Of a stretch of 64,000 nt of DNA, positions 53,095 through 61,351 are shown piece by piece. The notes under the pieces are model-generated. The model was not told where the DNA came from. It saw nothing but the letters and a program-made list of their open reading frames with translations, and ran no database searches. This stretch comes from Desertimonas sp963786985 (GTDB lineage Bacteria; Actinomycetota; Acidimicrobiia; Acidimicrobiales; Ilumatobacteraceae), in assembly GCA_963786985.1 (NCBI GenBank), contig CAWBBL010000009.1:248001-312000 (forward strand), written 5' to 3'. A program made the translations under genes and the position numbers. Every line of letters begins with the position of its first letter. The first letter of the stretch is position 1.

Positions 53095-53748
53095 TCAGAT
53101 GAGCGCCAGGGCGCGCACGGGGAACGTTCCCATGCCGACGATCGCCGGAGGCACGGCGAAAAACGTGAACGGACGTCCGGAGAGGGCCTCGAGTCCGCGC
53201 AAGTGCTCGATGATCGGAATCTGGGCGTCGAGTAACGCGGTGTGGATCGGTCGGTCCCCGGTGCGCGTGTCGTCGATGTTCACCGAGTCGATGCCGACCG
53301 CCGCGGCGCCCCGTTCGACGAGCAGCTCGGCGGCTGCCTGTCCGAGGAACGGGTGGCTCGCGTCGCCGTAGAACTCGGTTCCCCAGTGCTCTGACCAGCC
53401 GGTGTGCACGAGCACGGCGCGGCCCGTGACGTCCTGGCCGTCGAGGAACGATGCGTCGACTTCCTGGACGCCGCTGGCCTCGATGAGAACGCCCGAGACG
53501 GCGGCAACGCGGGCGAGGTCGAGGCCGGCGAGGTCGTGGCCGTCGGCGAAGCGGTGGAACGGAGTGTCGAGGTAGGTGCCGGTGTTGGCCACCATGTCGA
53601 TGCGCCCGATCTGGAACTCGAAGCCCTCGGCGTATCGCTCCCGTGATGCCTCGCGGCTGAGATGGTCACTGATCACGGGGCCAGGCAGTCCCGGATAGGT
53701 GATCGTGCCATCGGCGATCGGATGGCTGAGATCGATGATCGTCGGCAC
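53095..53748 (-). CDS. Cyclase-family / kynurenine formamidase-like hydrolase
   Basis: A 217-residue metal-dependent hydrolase. Conserved features: IDLSHPIADGTITYPGLPG at the N-terminus, the metal region NTGTYLDTPFHRFADG, and FTFFAVPPAIVGMGTFPVRA at the end. In canonical members the metal motif is H-x-G-T-H-x-D-x-P-x-H; here the first His is Asn-Thr and the second is Tyr, leaving D and the last H. This variant is known in the wider family, but activity on kynurenine cannot be assumed. Confidence 0.82.
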   Translation of the reverse strand: MPTIIDLSHPIADGTITYPGLPGPVISDHLSREASRERYAEGFEFQIGRIDMVANTGTYLDTPFHRFADGHDLAGLDLARVAAVSGVLIEASGVQEVDASFLDGQDVTGRAVLVHTGWSEHWGTEFYGDASHPFLGQAAAELLVERGAAAVGIDSVNIDDTRTGDRPIHTALLDAQIPIIEHLRGLEALSGRPFTFFAVPPAIVGMGTFPVRALALI

Positions 53749-53821
53749 GCCGTCAACGCTACGGACGTCGTCACAACGATCAAGTTCTGAAACGTGACCT
53801 CGGCGTCGCCCGCGCCCCTCG

Positions 53822-53924
53822 ATCTGGGGAAGATCCGTGTCAAACGCGCTTCTGGGGAAGATGTGAATCAGACGCTGACACCAGATCTACCCAGATGGCG
53901 GAATGACACGGAACTTCCCCAGAT
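53822..53924. repeat. Nested long inverted repeat between gpsA and the cyclase gene
   Basis: A 21-bp arm at 53822-53842 (starting ATCTGGGGAAGATCC) pairs with 53904-53924 with one mismatch; inside it TCTGGG and AGAT (from 53851) pair with ATCT and CCCAGA near 53883-53896. The whole can fold into an about 100-nt hairpin. Both flanking genes are on the minus strand, so it lies after gpsA. Confidence 0.7.
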
Positions 53925-53938
53925 GTGGGGGCGCGGTC

Positions 53939-54931
53939 CTAGCCGGGGTCGTTCTCGTGGCCGGGGCGGAGGCGCAGGCCGGAGTAGGCGCGCGCCGCGC
54001 TGGTGCGGCCGTTGACGACCTTGTAGATCTCCTCGCACACGGGCATCGGCACGTCGTGCCGCTTCGCCAGGTTGCGCACCGTCGTCGCCGTCTTCACACC
54101 TTCGGCGATCATCTTCATCTCGCCGAGGATGTCGACCAGCTTGCGTCCGCGACCGAGTTGCTCGCCGACGTGACGGTTGCGGCTGTGTGGGCTGACGCAC
54201 GTCGTGATCAGGTCGCCCATGCCGGCGAGTCCGGCGAAGGTGATCGCCTCCCCGCCCATGGCGACGCCGAGGCGGGTGATCTCGGCCAGCCCGCGGGTCA
54301 TCACGGCGGCACGCGTGTTGTCGCCCACGCCGAGTCCCTGGGCGATCCCGGCGGCGATCGCCACGACGTTCTTCAGCGCCCCCGCCAACTCGCAGCCGAC
54401 GACGTCGTGGTTGAGGTAGACGCGGAACAGCCCGCGCGTGAGCACCGCCTGGATCGCCGCGCCGACCGCCAAGTCCTCAGTGGCGATCACCGCCGCGGCC
54501 GCCTGGCCGGCGATGATCTCGCGGGCGATGTTCGGACCGGTGAGGGCGGCGACCGGGCGGCCCGGGGCGACGTCGGCGATGACCTGGGTCATCCGCAGCA
54601 GCGACTTCTGCTCGAGGCCCTTGGAGAGGCTGACGATCGGGATCCACGGGTGGATCCACTCCGCTGCCGACTCCAACGTCGACCGTACCGCTGACGTCGG
54701 TACTCCGACGATCAACAGTTCGGCGTGTCGGGCTGCCTCCTCGAGGTCGGCCGTTGCCACCAGCTTGGAGTTGAGGCGGAATCCCGGCAGGTAGGCCTCG
54801 TTGCTGCGCTGGGTGCGCACCTCCTCGGCGACCTGCGGATCGCGCGCCCACAGCAGGGTCGGATGGCGCGCCGCAACGAGCGACGCCATCGTGGTCCCCC
54901 AGGACCCGCCGCCCAGCACCGAGACCTGCAT
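53939..54931 (-). CDS. gpsA: Glycerol-3-phosphate dehydrogenase [NAD(P)+]
   Basis: Makes glycerol-3-phosphate from dihydroxyacetone phosphate for phospholipids, upstream of PlsY. 330 residues. The cofactor fold is VSVLGGGSWGTTMASLVA; the catalytic region includes SLSKGLEQKSLLRMTQVI, ALTGPNIAREIIAGQ and LAGALKNVVAIAAGIAQGLG with the catalytic Lys, then GMGDLITTCVSPHSRNRHVG. Complete and of normal length. Confidence 0.94.
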   Translation of the reverse strand: MQVSVLGGGSWGTTMASLVAARHPTLLWARDPQVAEEVRTQRSNEAYLPGFRLNSKLVATADLEEAARHAELLIVGVPTSAVRSTLESAAEWIHPWIPIVSLSKGLEQKSLLRMTQVIADVAPGRPVAALTGPNIAREIIAGQAAAAVIATEDLAVGAAIQAVLTRGLFRVYLNHDVVGCELAGALKNVVAIAAGIAQGLGVGDNTRAAVMTRGLAEITRLGVAMGGEAITFAGLAGMGDLITTCVSPHSRNRHVGEQLGRGRKLVDILGEMKMIAEGVKTATTVRNLAKRHDVPMPVCEEIYKVVNGRTSAARAYSGLRLRPGHENDPG

Positions 54932-54993
54932 GGAAGGACGTTAACGGGTCGTTCCTCCCGGGCACCGCCCGGACCCTCGCTACTGTCCCGACG

Positions 54994-56244
54994 ATGGCGA
55001 TCGACTTCAGCCTGCCGTCCGAGCTCGAGGACTTGCGCGGTCGCGTTCGTGCGTTCGTCGACGAGGTGGTCCGCCCCGCCGAGCAGCGCATCGACGAACG
55101 TGCCCTACGCGACACCGATCGAGGTGCCTACTACCGCGAGCTGCTCAGCCTCCGGGCAGCGGCCCGCGATGCCGACCTGTGGCTGCCCCACATGCCACCG
55201 GAGTGGGGCGGGATGGGCCTCGATCACGTGGCCCTGGCGATGGTCCAAGCGGAAGCGGCCCGTTCCTATCACGGGCCGTGGGTGCTCAACTGCCAAGCGC
55301 CCGATGAAGGCAACATGCACACGCTGTTGCACTTCGCCACCGACGATCAGAAGCAGCGCTACCTCAAGCCACTCTGCGATGGCACCGCATGGTCGTGCTT
55401 CGCGATGACCGAACCGGAGGTCGCCGGGTCCGATCCCACACTGATCCGCACGCACGCCGAACCCGACGGCGACGAGTGGGTGATCAATGGTCACAAGTGG
55501 TTCATCTCCAACGCCCATCGGGCCAACTTCGCCATCCTCATCGCCCGCACGGAGGAGAACCCGGAGATCGTCCAGGCGGCGAACACGGCGTTCATCGTCG
55601 ACCTGCCCGCCGACGGCTGGACCGAGGTCCGTCAGATCGAGACGATGCACGGCAGCACCGGTCACTCGGAGATCAGCATCGACCAGCTCCGGGTCCCCGA
55701 CTCGCAACGCCTCGGGGGCCGGGGCGAGGGACATCGACTCGGTCAGTACCGGCTCGGCCCGGCGCGGCTCGCCCACTGCATGCGGTGGATCGCCCAAGCC
55801 GAGGTGGCGCTCGACATGATGGTCGATCGCTCGTTGAACCGCTTCTCCCACGGCTCGTTGCTCGCCGAGAAACAGGGCATCCAGTGGCTCATCGCCGACT
55901 CGACGATGGAGCTGTACCAGGCCAAGTTGATGGTCCTCCACGCGGCCTACAAGCTCGATCGGTCGCAGTCCGACGACTCGGTCGAGTTCAAGTCGGAGGT
56001 GTCGATGGCCAAGCACTTCGTCGCCAACATGCTCAACCGGGTGATCGACCGCTCGATCCAGGTTCACGGCGCCCTCGGCTACTCGACGGACACGCCGTTG
56101 GCGCACATGTACCAACACGCCCGGTGGGCCCGCTTCGCCGACGGCGCCGACGAGATCCACCAGATGCGCATCGCCCAACGAACGATCGCGGCCTACACCG
56201 ACACCGGGAGCACCCGGCGGGCAACCGGCGACCTGCCGTTGTGA
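54994..56244 (+). CDS. Acyl-CoA dehydrogenase
   Basis: A 416-residue acyl-CoA dehydrogenase of the ACAD10/11-like branch. CFAMTEPEVAGSDPTLIRTH, WVINGHKWFISNAHRANFAI, VHGALGYSTDTPLAHMYQHA and GADEIHQMRIAQRTI are the family blocks. It differs enough from the enzyme at 27609 to suggest another substrate. Four bases after its stop the DUF4916 gene begins, so they are likely cotranscribed. Confidence 0.92.
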   Translation: MAIDFSLPSELEDLRGRVRAFVDEVVRPAEQRIDERALRDTDRGAYYRELLSLRAAARDADLWLPHMPPEWGGMGLDHVALAMVQAEAARSYHGPWVLNCQAPDEGNMHTLLHFATDDQKQRYLKPLCDGTAWSCFAMTEPEVAGSDPTLIRTHAEPDGDEWVINGHKWFISNAHRANFAILIARTEENPEIVQAANTAFIVDLPADGWTEVRQIETMHGSTGHSEISIDQLRVPDSQRLGGRGEGHRLGQYRLGPARLAHCMRWIAQAEVALDMMVDRSLNRFSHGSLLAEKQGIQWLIADSTMELYQAKLMVLHAAYKLDRSQSDDSVEFKSEVSMAKHFVANMLNRVIDRSIQVHGALGYSTDTPLAHMYQHARWARFADGADEIHQMRIAQRTIAAYTDTGSTRRATGDLPL

Positions 56245-56248
56245 CCCC

Positions 56249-56818
56249 GTGAACCTGCGAGACTCGTCGTCCGTGAACGGCCCGGACATCGACACCGAGA
56301 CCGAGGTTGGGTGGCTCTCCCCGGAATCGCTCGAGCAGGTCCGCGCTCATGTCCCGCTGGTCTACGTCGATGCCGTTCCAGTGCGCGTCGATGGGCGCGG
56401 GGAGGTCACCGAGGTCGGCCTGTTGCTGCGCCAGGCCGCCGACGGGACGATCAGCCGGATGGTCGTCAGCGGACGAGTGATGTTCGGGGAGCGGATCCGC
56501 GACGCCCTGATGCGCCATCTGGAGAAGGACCTCGGCCCGCTCGCCCTGCCCGACGTCCCACCGAATCCGGCGCCGTTCACCGTCGTCGAATACTTCCCCG
56601 ACCCTGATCGCTCCGGGTTCCACGATCCCCGGCACCACGCGGTCAGCCTGGCGTACGTGGTGCCCGTCGATGGCGACTGCATCCCCACCCAGGAAGCCCT
56701 CGACCTCGCCTGGTTCAGTCCCTCCGAGGTGGTCGGGGTGGCGGTGCGCGAGCAGATGACCGGCGGGCACGACCGGCTGATCCGCCTGGCGCTGGCCCAC
56801 TGCGGCATGTTGCCGTAG
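56249..56818 (+). CDS. DUF4916 / degenerate NUDIX-like protein
   Basis: A 189-residue actinobacterial protein. The fold resembles NUDIX (VGLLLRQAADGTISRMVVSG, then GERIRDALMRHLEKDLG), but the Nudix box lacks the R-E-x-x-E-E core (RHLEKDLG instead), so pyrophosphatase activity is doubtful. The C-terminal AYVVPVDGDCIPTQEALDLA and WFSPSEVVGV are typical of DUF4916. GTG start; coupled to the upstream acyl-CoA dehydrogenase. Confidence 0.82.
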   Translation: MNLRDSSSVNGPDIDTETEVGWLSPESLEQVRAHVPLVYVDAVPVRVDGRGEVTEVGLLLRQAADGTISRMVVSGRVMFGERIRDALMRHLEKDLGPLALPDVPPNPAPFTVVEYFPDPDRSGFHDPRHHAVSLAYVVPVDGDCIPTQEALDLAWFSPSEVVGVAVREQMTGGHDRLIRLALAHCGMLP

Positions 56819-56871
56819 GACGCCTGGACCATCGACCACTCACGCCGAGGGGTCACGTACGCTGAGGGTCC

Positions 56872-57756
56872 GTGCCGGAGGGGGACTCCATCCACCACAC
56901 TGCCGCGGTGATGCGCATCGCCCTCGTCGACAAGAAGATGGTCCGCTTCGATGCGCCGCACCTGATCGGCGTCGTGCCCAAGGCGGGACGCACGATCGTC
57001 CGTGTCGAGAGCGAGTCCAAGCACCTCGAGATCGAGTGGGACGACGGGATCATCCTGCACACCCACCTGCGCAAGTCCGGGTTCTGGGATCTCTATCGCA
57101 AGGACGACATCTGGCAGCGCCCGCATCGCGAGATGCGCGCCCTGATCGACACGGCAGCCTGGACCGCCGTGTGCTTCAACGCGCCGACGGTCGAGACGTA
57201 CCGCGAGCCGGGGATCTCGCGTCACCCGTGGTTCGGGCGCCTCGGCCCGGACCTCGGCAACGTCGACGCCGACCTCGATCGGTGCGTCGAGCTGCTGTTG
57301 TCGTACGACGACCGGCGGGCGCCGATCGGCGAGGTGCTCCTCGACCAGCGCGTGTTCGGTGGTGTCGGCAACGTGTACCGCAGCGAGGTGCTGTGGGCGT
57401 GCGAGGTGCACCCGTTTGCCCCCGTCGGTGAGCTCGGCGAGGTACTCGCCCGACGCATCGTCAACGTGGCCGCCCGATTGGTGCGGGCCAATTTGACCCA
57501 GGCCGAGCAGGTCGCTGTCCCGGGTGTCCCCGGCGGGCTCGGCGTCTACGGGCGCACCGGTCAGGGCTGTTTCCGCTGCGCCGAAACCGTGCGCTCCCGC
57601 CCGCCCGACACCCACGACCGCATCCTGTACTGGTGTCCGGGCTGCCAGACCCGGCTGGTGCCGGTGTCCCCATCGGCGCCGGACTTGCCGACCGACCAAC
57701 ATCCCGCCGCCAAGGCGTTCCGCGACGACGACACGCCCTGGCTCAGCGCCGGCTGA
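56872..57756 (+). CDS. Endonuclease VIII-like DNA glycosylase (Nei2 type)
   Basis: Base-excision repair enzyme of the Fpg/Nei family, 294 residues. The mature N-terminus PEGDSIHH supplies the catalytic Pro2 and Glu3; the H2TH region is around VLLDQRVFGGVGNVYRSEVL; the C-terminal zinc finger is CFRCAETV with CPGCQTR. PEGDS rather than PELPE points to Nei over MutM. Removes oxidised pyrimidines. GTG start at 56872. Confidence 0.9.
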   Translation: MPEGDSIHHTAAVMRIALVDKKMVRFDAPHLIGVVPKAGRTIVRVESESKHLEIEWDDGIILHTHLRKSGFWDLYRKDDIWQRPHREMRALIDTAAWTAVCFNAPTVETYREPGISRHPWFGRLGPDLGNVDADLDRCVELLLSYDDRRAPIGEVLLDQRVFGGVGNVYRSEVLWACEVHPFAPVGELGEVLARRIVNVAARLVRANLTQAEQVAVPGVPGGLGVYGRTGQGCFRCAETVRSRPPDTHDRILYWCPGCQTRLVPVSPSAPDLPTDQHPAAKAFRDDDTPWLSAG

Positions 57757-57763
57757 ACGACAA

Positions 57764-57808
57764 CCGATGGGTGTTCAGGGGACCGTTCCGTCCCCGAACA
57801 CCCATCGG
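57764..57808. terminator. Strong bidirectional hairpin terminator
   Basis: CCGATGGGTGTTCAGGGGAC (57764-57783) pairs with 57790-57808 over 19 bp with one bulged A and a 6-nt loop. It is between the convergent nei2 and ABC permease genes. Confidence 0.8.
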
Positions 57809-57821
57809 TCGGTGGGGCGAG

Positions 57822-60386
57822 TCACTCCGTGGCGATCGCCTCGAGGACGTCCATGCGCGATGCCTTGACTGACGGGTAGAGGGCGGCGATGAACCCGGCG
57901 ACGACGGCACCGATGAGGATGGCGATGATCGTCGACGTCGAGAACGAGATCCCATCGATGATCGTGTCGGGGACGGCGTAGGCCAGGACGATGCCGATCA
58001 GCGTGCCGAGGACGATGCCGACGATGGCCCCGAACGTCGACACGATGATCGCTTCCCATCGCACCATTCGCCGGGTCTGACGCTTGGTCATCCCGACGGC
58101 GCGCATCAGGCCGATCTCCCGAGTGCGTTCGAACACTGCCAGCCCGAGGGTGATCGAGATCCCGAGCACGGCGATGATGATGGCGAAGCCGAGCAGCACC
58201 GTGATGATCACGAGCAGCTGGTCGATCTGTTCGGCCTGCGAGTCCTTGAACTGGTCGGCGGTCTCGATCTTGACCTGTGGGTATTCGACGAGGGCGTCCT
58301 CGATCGCTTGACGAGCCTCGTCCTCACTCACGCCGTCCGCCGTCTTCAGGGCGACGAAGAAGTCACTCTGTTCACCGGCAACCGTCTCGGCGAGCGTCGT
58401 CGACGACATCAGCCAGTTGCCGACGAGGTAGGCGTCGCTGTAGATGCCGGCGACGGGCATCTCGCGCACCTCGCCGTTCTGGAACGTCGCCTCGACCGTC
58501 GAGCCGACCTCGAGGCCGAGGTCCTCCGCCGGATCCTTGTGGACGAAGATGCCGCCCTCCTGCAGTCCCTCCCAGTCCCCTGAATCGAGACCGACATCGA
58601 TGAGCTGCTCGAGGGCCACTGGGTCGGCGGCGCCGAACAGCTTCTCGTCACCGTCGATCAGTACCGACGCGCTGCGCACGCCGGAGACCGCCGACAGCTC
58701 GGGGACGTCGGCGAGCGTCTCCGACACGACGTCCGGGAGCAGGGCGAACCCGCCGGCCGTGACGACCCAATCGGCCGTCACGCCGCGGTTCATCGCCCGT
58801 TCAAAGGTGTTGCGCAACGAGGCGGCGAACACGGCGGAGGCGCTGACCAGGGCGACGCCGATCATCAGCGCGGCGACCGTCGCCGACGTGCGCCGCGGTG
58901 CCCGTCCGGCGTTCTCGGACGCCAACTGACCTGGCGCCTTGTAGATCTTGGCCACGGGCCAGCCGAGCATCTTGGTGACCGGCTTGGCGACGGTCGACGA
59001 CACACTGGCCGTGCCGAGGAACAACAACAACGCGCCGCCCCCGGCCAGGGCGATCAGCCCCGGAGTACCGCCTGGTCGGGCGAGCAGGCCGATGAGGAAC
59101 ATCAGCGCCCCAACGATCGTCGTCACCGTGCCGGCGACGAGGCGCTTCGTGCTCAGGGCGTCGAAGCCGAGCTCCGGTCGCATCGCGGCCACCGGCGGGA
59201 TCCGCGACGCCCTCCGGGCCGGCAGCAGGACTGCGAGGACGGTGATCCCGACGCCGACGAGGAAGGCCATGACCACCGCGGTGGGCTTGAGCACGATGCC
59301 GAAGTTGGGGAATCCGGCGCCCGCCGCGTTGAAGATGTAGAGGATCAGCTTGGCCACGCCGATGCCGGCGAAGATGCCGATGATCGTGGCGATCACCGAC
59401 ATGACGAGTGCCTCCATGACGATCAAGCGGCGGACCTGGCGCCCGGCGCCACCGACGGCGCGTAGCAGGGCAAGCTCCCGCAACCGCTGGCCGATCGTGA
59501 TGGCGAAGACGTTGTTGATGAGGAAGGCACTGACGAACGCAGTGATGAACGCAAAGATCAGCAGACCGGTGCCGAGCGGACCGATGAAGTCGTTGACGCT
59601 GCTGTTCGACTCGTCGACCAGCGTCGCCTGGTCGACGACCTCGACGTTGTCCGGCATCGCCTCGGCGACGCGCTGTTGGACGACGGCGACGTCCTCACCG
59701 TCGGCGACACGGATGTCGATGGCGTCGAAGATGTCTTCGGCACCGAGCACGCTGGCCGCCGTCTGCGGGTCCCAGAGGGCGAACGTCGCCCCACCGAAGC
59801 CATCGCTGTTGCCCAGGCCGACGGTTCCCGAGAGCGTGAACGAATGTCGTCCGGTCGTCGTGACGACGTCGACCTGGTCGCCGACCTCCAAGTCGTTGTG
59901 GTCGGCCGTGTTCTTGTCGATGGCCATCTGCTCCGGACCGACCGGGGCATCGCCTTCGAGCAGACGAATCGAATTGTCGGGGTCGGTGCTGTCCCATGAC
60001 GCCCCGAACATCGGGGCGCCCCCCGTGGTGACCGCTTCGCCATCCGAGTCGATGATCTGGGCGGTGCGCTGCAGCATGCCGTCGGCATCGGCGACACCGG
60101 GGACGGCGGCGACCGTGTCGACGAGCTCGGCGGGAACGGGGTCGCGTGTGTCCTGGCCGCCGTCGCTCGTGGCGTCGCCGAAGGCCAGCGCGGTACGCAC
60201 CTGCAAGTCGGTGTTCTCGAAGGCGTCGCTGAACAACGAGTCGAAGCCCGAGCGCATGCTGTCGGCGAGCACGAACGAGCCGACGACGAACGCCACGCCG
60301 AGAATGATGGCGATGGCGATGGCGATCAGCCGGCCGATGCGGGCCCGCATGCTCCGCCGCGCCAAGGAGAGTGACGTTGAGCTCAT
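57822..60386 (-). CDS. ABC transporter permease, FtsX/MacB type
   Basis: An 854-residue permease with two FtsX-like repeats, each with membrane helices around a large extracytoplasmic domain: N-terminal helix RLIAIAIAIILGVAFVVGSF, first core GLLIFAFITAFVSAFLINNV, a middle linker, and a last core VITVLLGFAIIIAVLGISIT with REIGLMRAVGMTKRQTRRMV. Such exporters move lipoproteins or peptides or transmit signals to cell-wall enzymes. Pairs with the ATPase at 60495. The ATG lies inside a 16-bp inverted-repeat arm (60380-60395). Confidence 0.9.
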   Translation of the reverse strand: MSSTSLSLARRSMRARIGRLIAIAIAIILGVAFVVGSFVLADSMRSGFDSLFSDAFENTDLQVRTALAFGDATSDGGQDTRDPVPAELVDTVAAVPGVADADGMLQRTAQIIDSDGEAVTTGGAPMFGASWDSTDPDNSIRLLEGDAPVGPEQMAIDKNTADHNDLEVGDQVDVVTTTGRHSFTLSGTVGLGNSDGFGGATFALWDPQTAASVLGAEDIFDAIDIRVADGEDVAVVQQRVAEAMPDNVEVVDQATLVDESNSSVNDFIGPLGTGLLIFAFITAFVSAFLINNVFAITIGQRLRELALLRAVGGAGRQVRRLIVMEALVMSVIATIIGIFAGIGVAKLILYIFNAAGAGFPNFGIVLKPTAVVMAFLVGVGITVLAVLLPARRASRIPPVAAMRPELGFDALSTKRLVAGTVTTIVGALMFLIGLLARPGGTPGLIALAGGGALLLFLGTASVSSTVAKPVTKMLGWPVAKIYKAPGQLASENAGRAPRRTSATVAALMIGVALVSASAVFAASLRNTFERAMNRGVTADWVVTAGGFALLPDVVSETLADVPELSAVSGVRSASVLIDGDEKLFGAADPVALEQLIDVGLDSGDWEGLQEGGIFVHKDPAEDLGLEVGSTVEATFQNGEVREMPVAGIYSDAYLVGNWLMSSTTLAETVAGEQSDFFVALKTADGVSEDEARQAIEDALVEYPQVKIETADQFKDSQAEQIDQLLVIITVLLGFAIIIAVLGISITLGLAVFERTREIGLMRAVGMTKRQTRRMVRWEAIIVSTFGAIVGIVLGTLIGIVLAYAVPDTIIDGISFSTSTIIAILIGAVVAGFIAALYPSVKASRMDVLEAIATE

Positions 60387-60445
60387 TGGTGCACCATGGC
60401 TGTGTGGTCGATTGTGGGGGGCGACGGGCGGTGCACCAATGAGCT
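60380..60445. promoter_or_regulatory. 16-bp perfect inverted repeat covering the permease start codon
   Basis: AGCTCATTGGTGCACC (60380-60395) and its exact complement at 60430-60445 are separated by 34 bp in the ATPase-permease gap. In the minus-strand mRNA the second arm contains the permease AUG, so the hairpin would hide the start codon. Confidence 0.65.
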
Positions 60446-60494
60446 AAAGGCGCCGTACCGCTGATTCGCTCGCTCGAAGACTCGCTCGCTCATT

Positions 60495-61268
60495 TCAGTC
60501 GCCGATCCGCTTCACATGGTCGAGCACCGTGTCCGCGGTCGGGGCGAGCAACTCGTCGACGATCTGGCCGTCGTTGAGGAACACGACCCGATCGGAATAC
60601 GACGCGGCGTTCGGATCGTGGGTGACCATCACGATCGTCTGCCCGTACTCGCGGACGGCGCGCCGCATGAAGTCGAGGATCTCGGCGCCGGCCCGTGAGT
60701 CGAGGTTGCCGGTCGGCTCGTCGGCGAAGATCACGTCGGGCCGGGCATTGAGCGCTCGGGCCACGGCGACGCGCTGTTGCTGTCCGCCGGACAACTCGCT
60801 CGGCCGATGACGCAACCGATCGGCGAGGCCCACCGTGCCGACCACCTCGTCGAACCACTGCGGGTCGGCCGACTGGCCGCCGAGCATCAACGGCAGGTTG
60901 ATGTTCTCCTCGGCGCTCAGCGTCGGAATCAGGTTGTAGGCCTGGAAGATGAACCCGACGGACTTGCGGCGCAGCTCGGTCAGCTGCTTGTCATTGAGCT
61001 TGGCGAGATAGGTGTCGCCGATGTACACGGCGCCTGACGTCAACGAGTCGAGGCCGGCGAGGCAGTGCATCAGCGTGCTCTTGCCCGAGCCCGACGGACC
61101 CATGATCGCCGAGAACTTGGCTTTCTCGAACGCCACCGTGACGTTGTTCAGGGCGACAACCTGGTTCTCGCCGCGACCATAGACCTTCACGGCGTCGACG
61201 GCGCCGGCTGCGGCCTCGACGGTGGGCGTGGGTGCGGGCAACGGAGGTGCGGGAGGCGGAGTGGTCAT
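60495..61268 (-). CDS. ABC transporter ATPase, MacB/LolD type
   Basis: A 257-residue ATPase energising the permease downstream. Walker A is GPSGSGKST (residues 57-65), the Q-loop VGFIFQAYNLIPTLSAEENI, signature LSGGQQQRVAVARAL, Walker B VIFADEPTGNLD and switch TIVMVTHDPN. A Pro/Ala-rich N-terminal tail precedes the domain. ATG at 61268 follows ACAGAGGG. Confidence 0.92.
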   Translation of the reverse strand: MTTPPPAPPLPAPTPTVEAAAGAVDAVKVYGRGENQVVALNNVTVAFEKAKFSAIMGPSGSGKSTLMHCLAGLDSLTSGAVYIGDTYLAKLNDKQLTELRRKSVGFIFQAYNLIPTLSAEENINLPLMLGGQSADPQWFDEVVGTVGLADRLRHRPSELSGGQQQRVAVARALNARPDVIFADEPTGNLDSRAGAEILDFMRRAVREYGQTIVMVTHDPNAASYSDRVVFLNDGQIVDELLAPTADTVLDHVKRIGD

Positions 61269-61351
61269 ACCCTCTGTTGTAGCGGCCCGCACCACCGTCT
61301 CGCGTCAGACTTTGGGATTGCCGCCGTCCGACCCCCGGTCGATTGGGGTTG

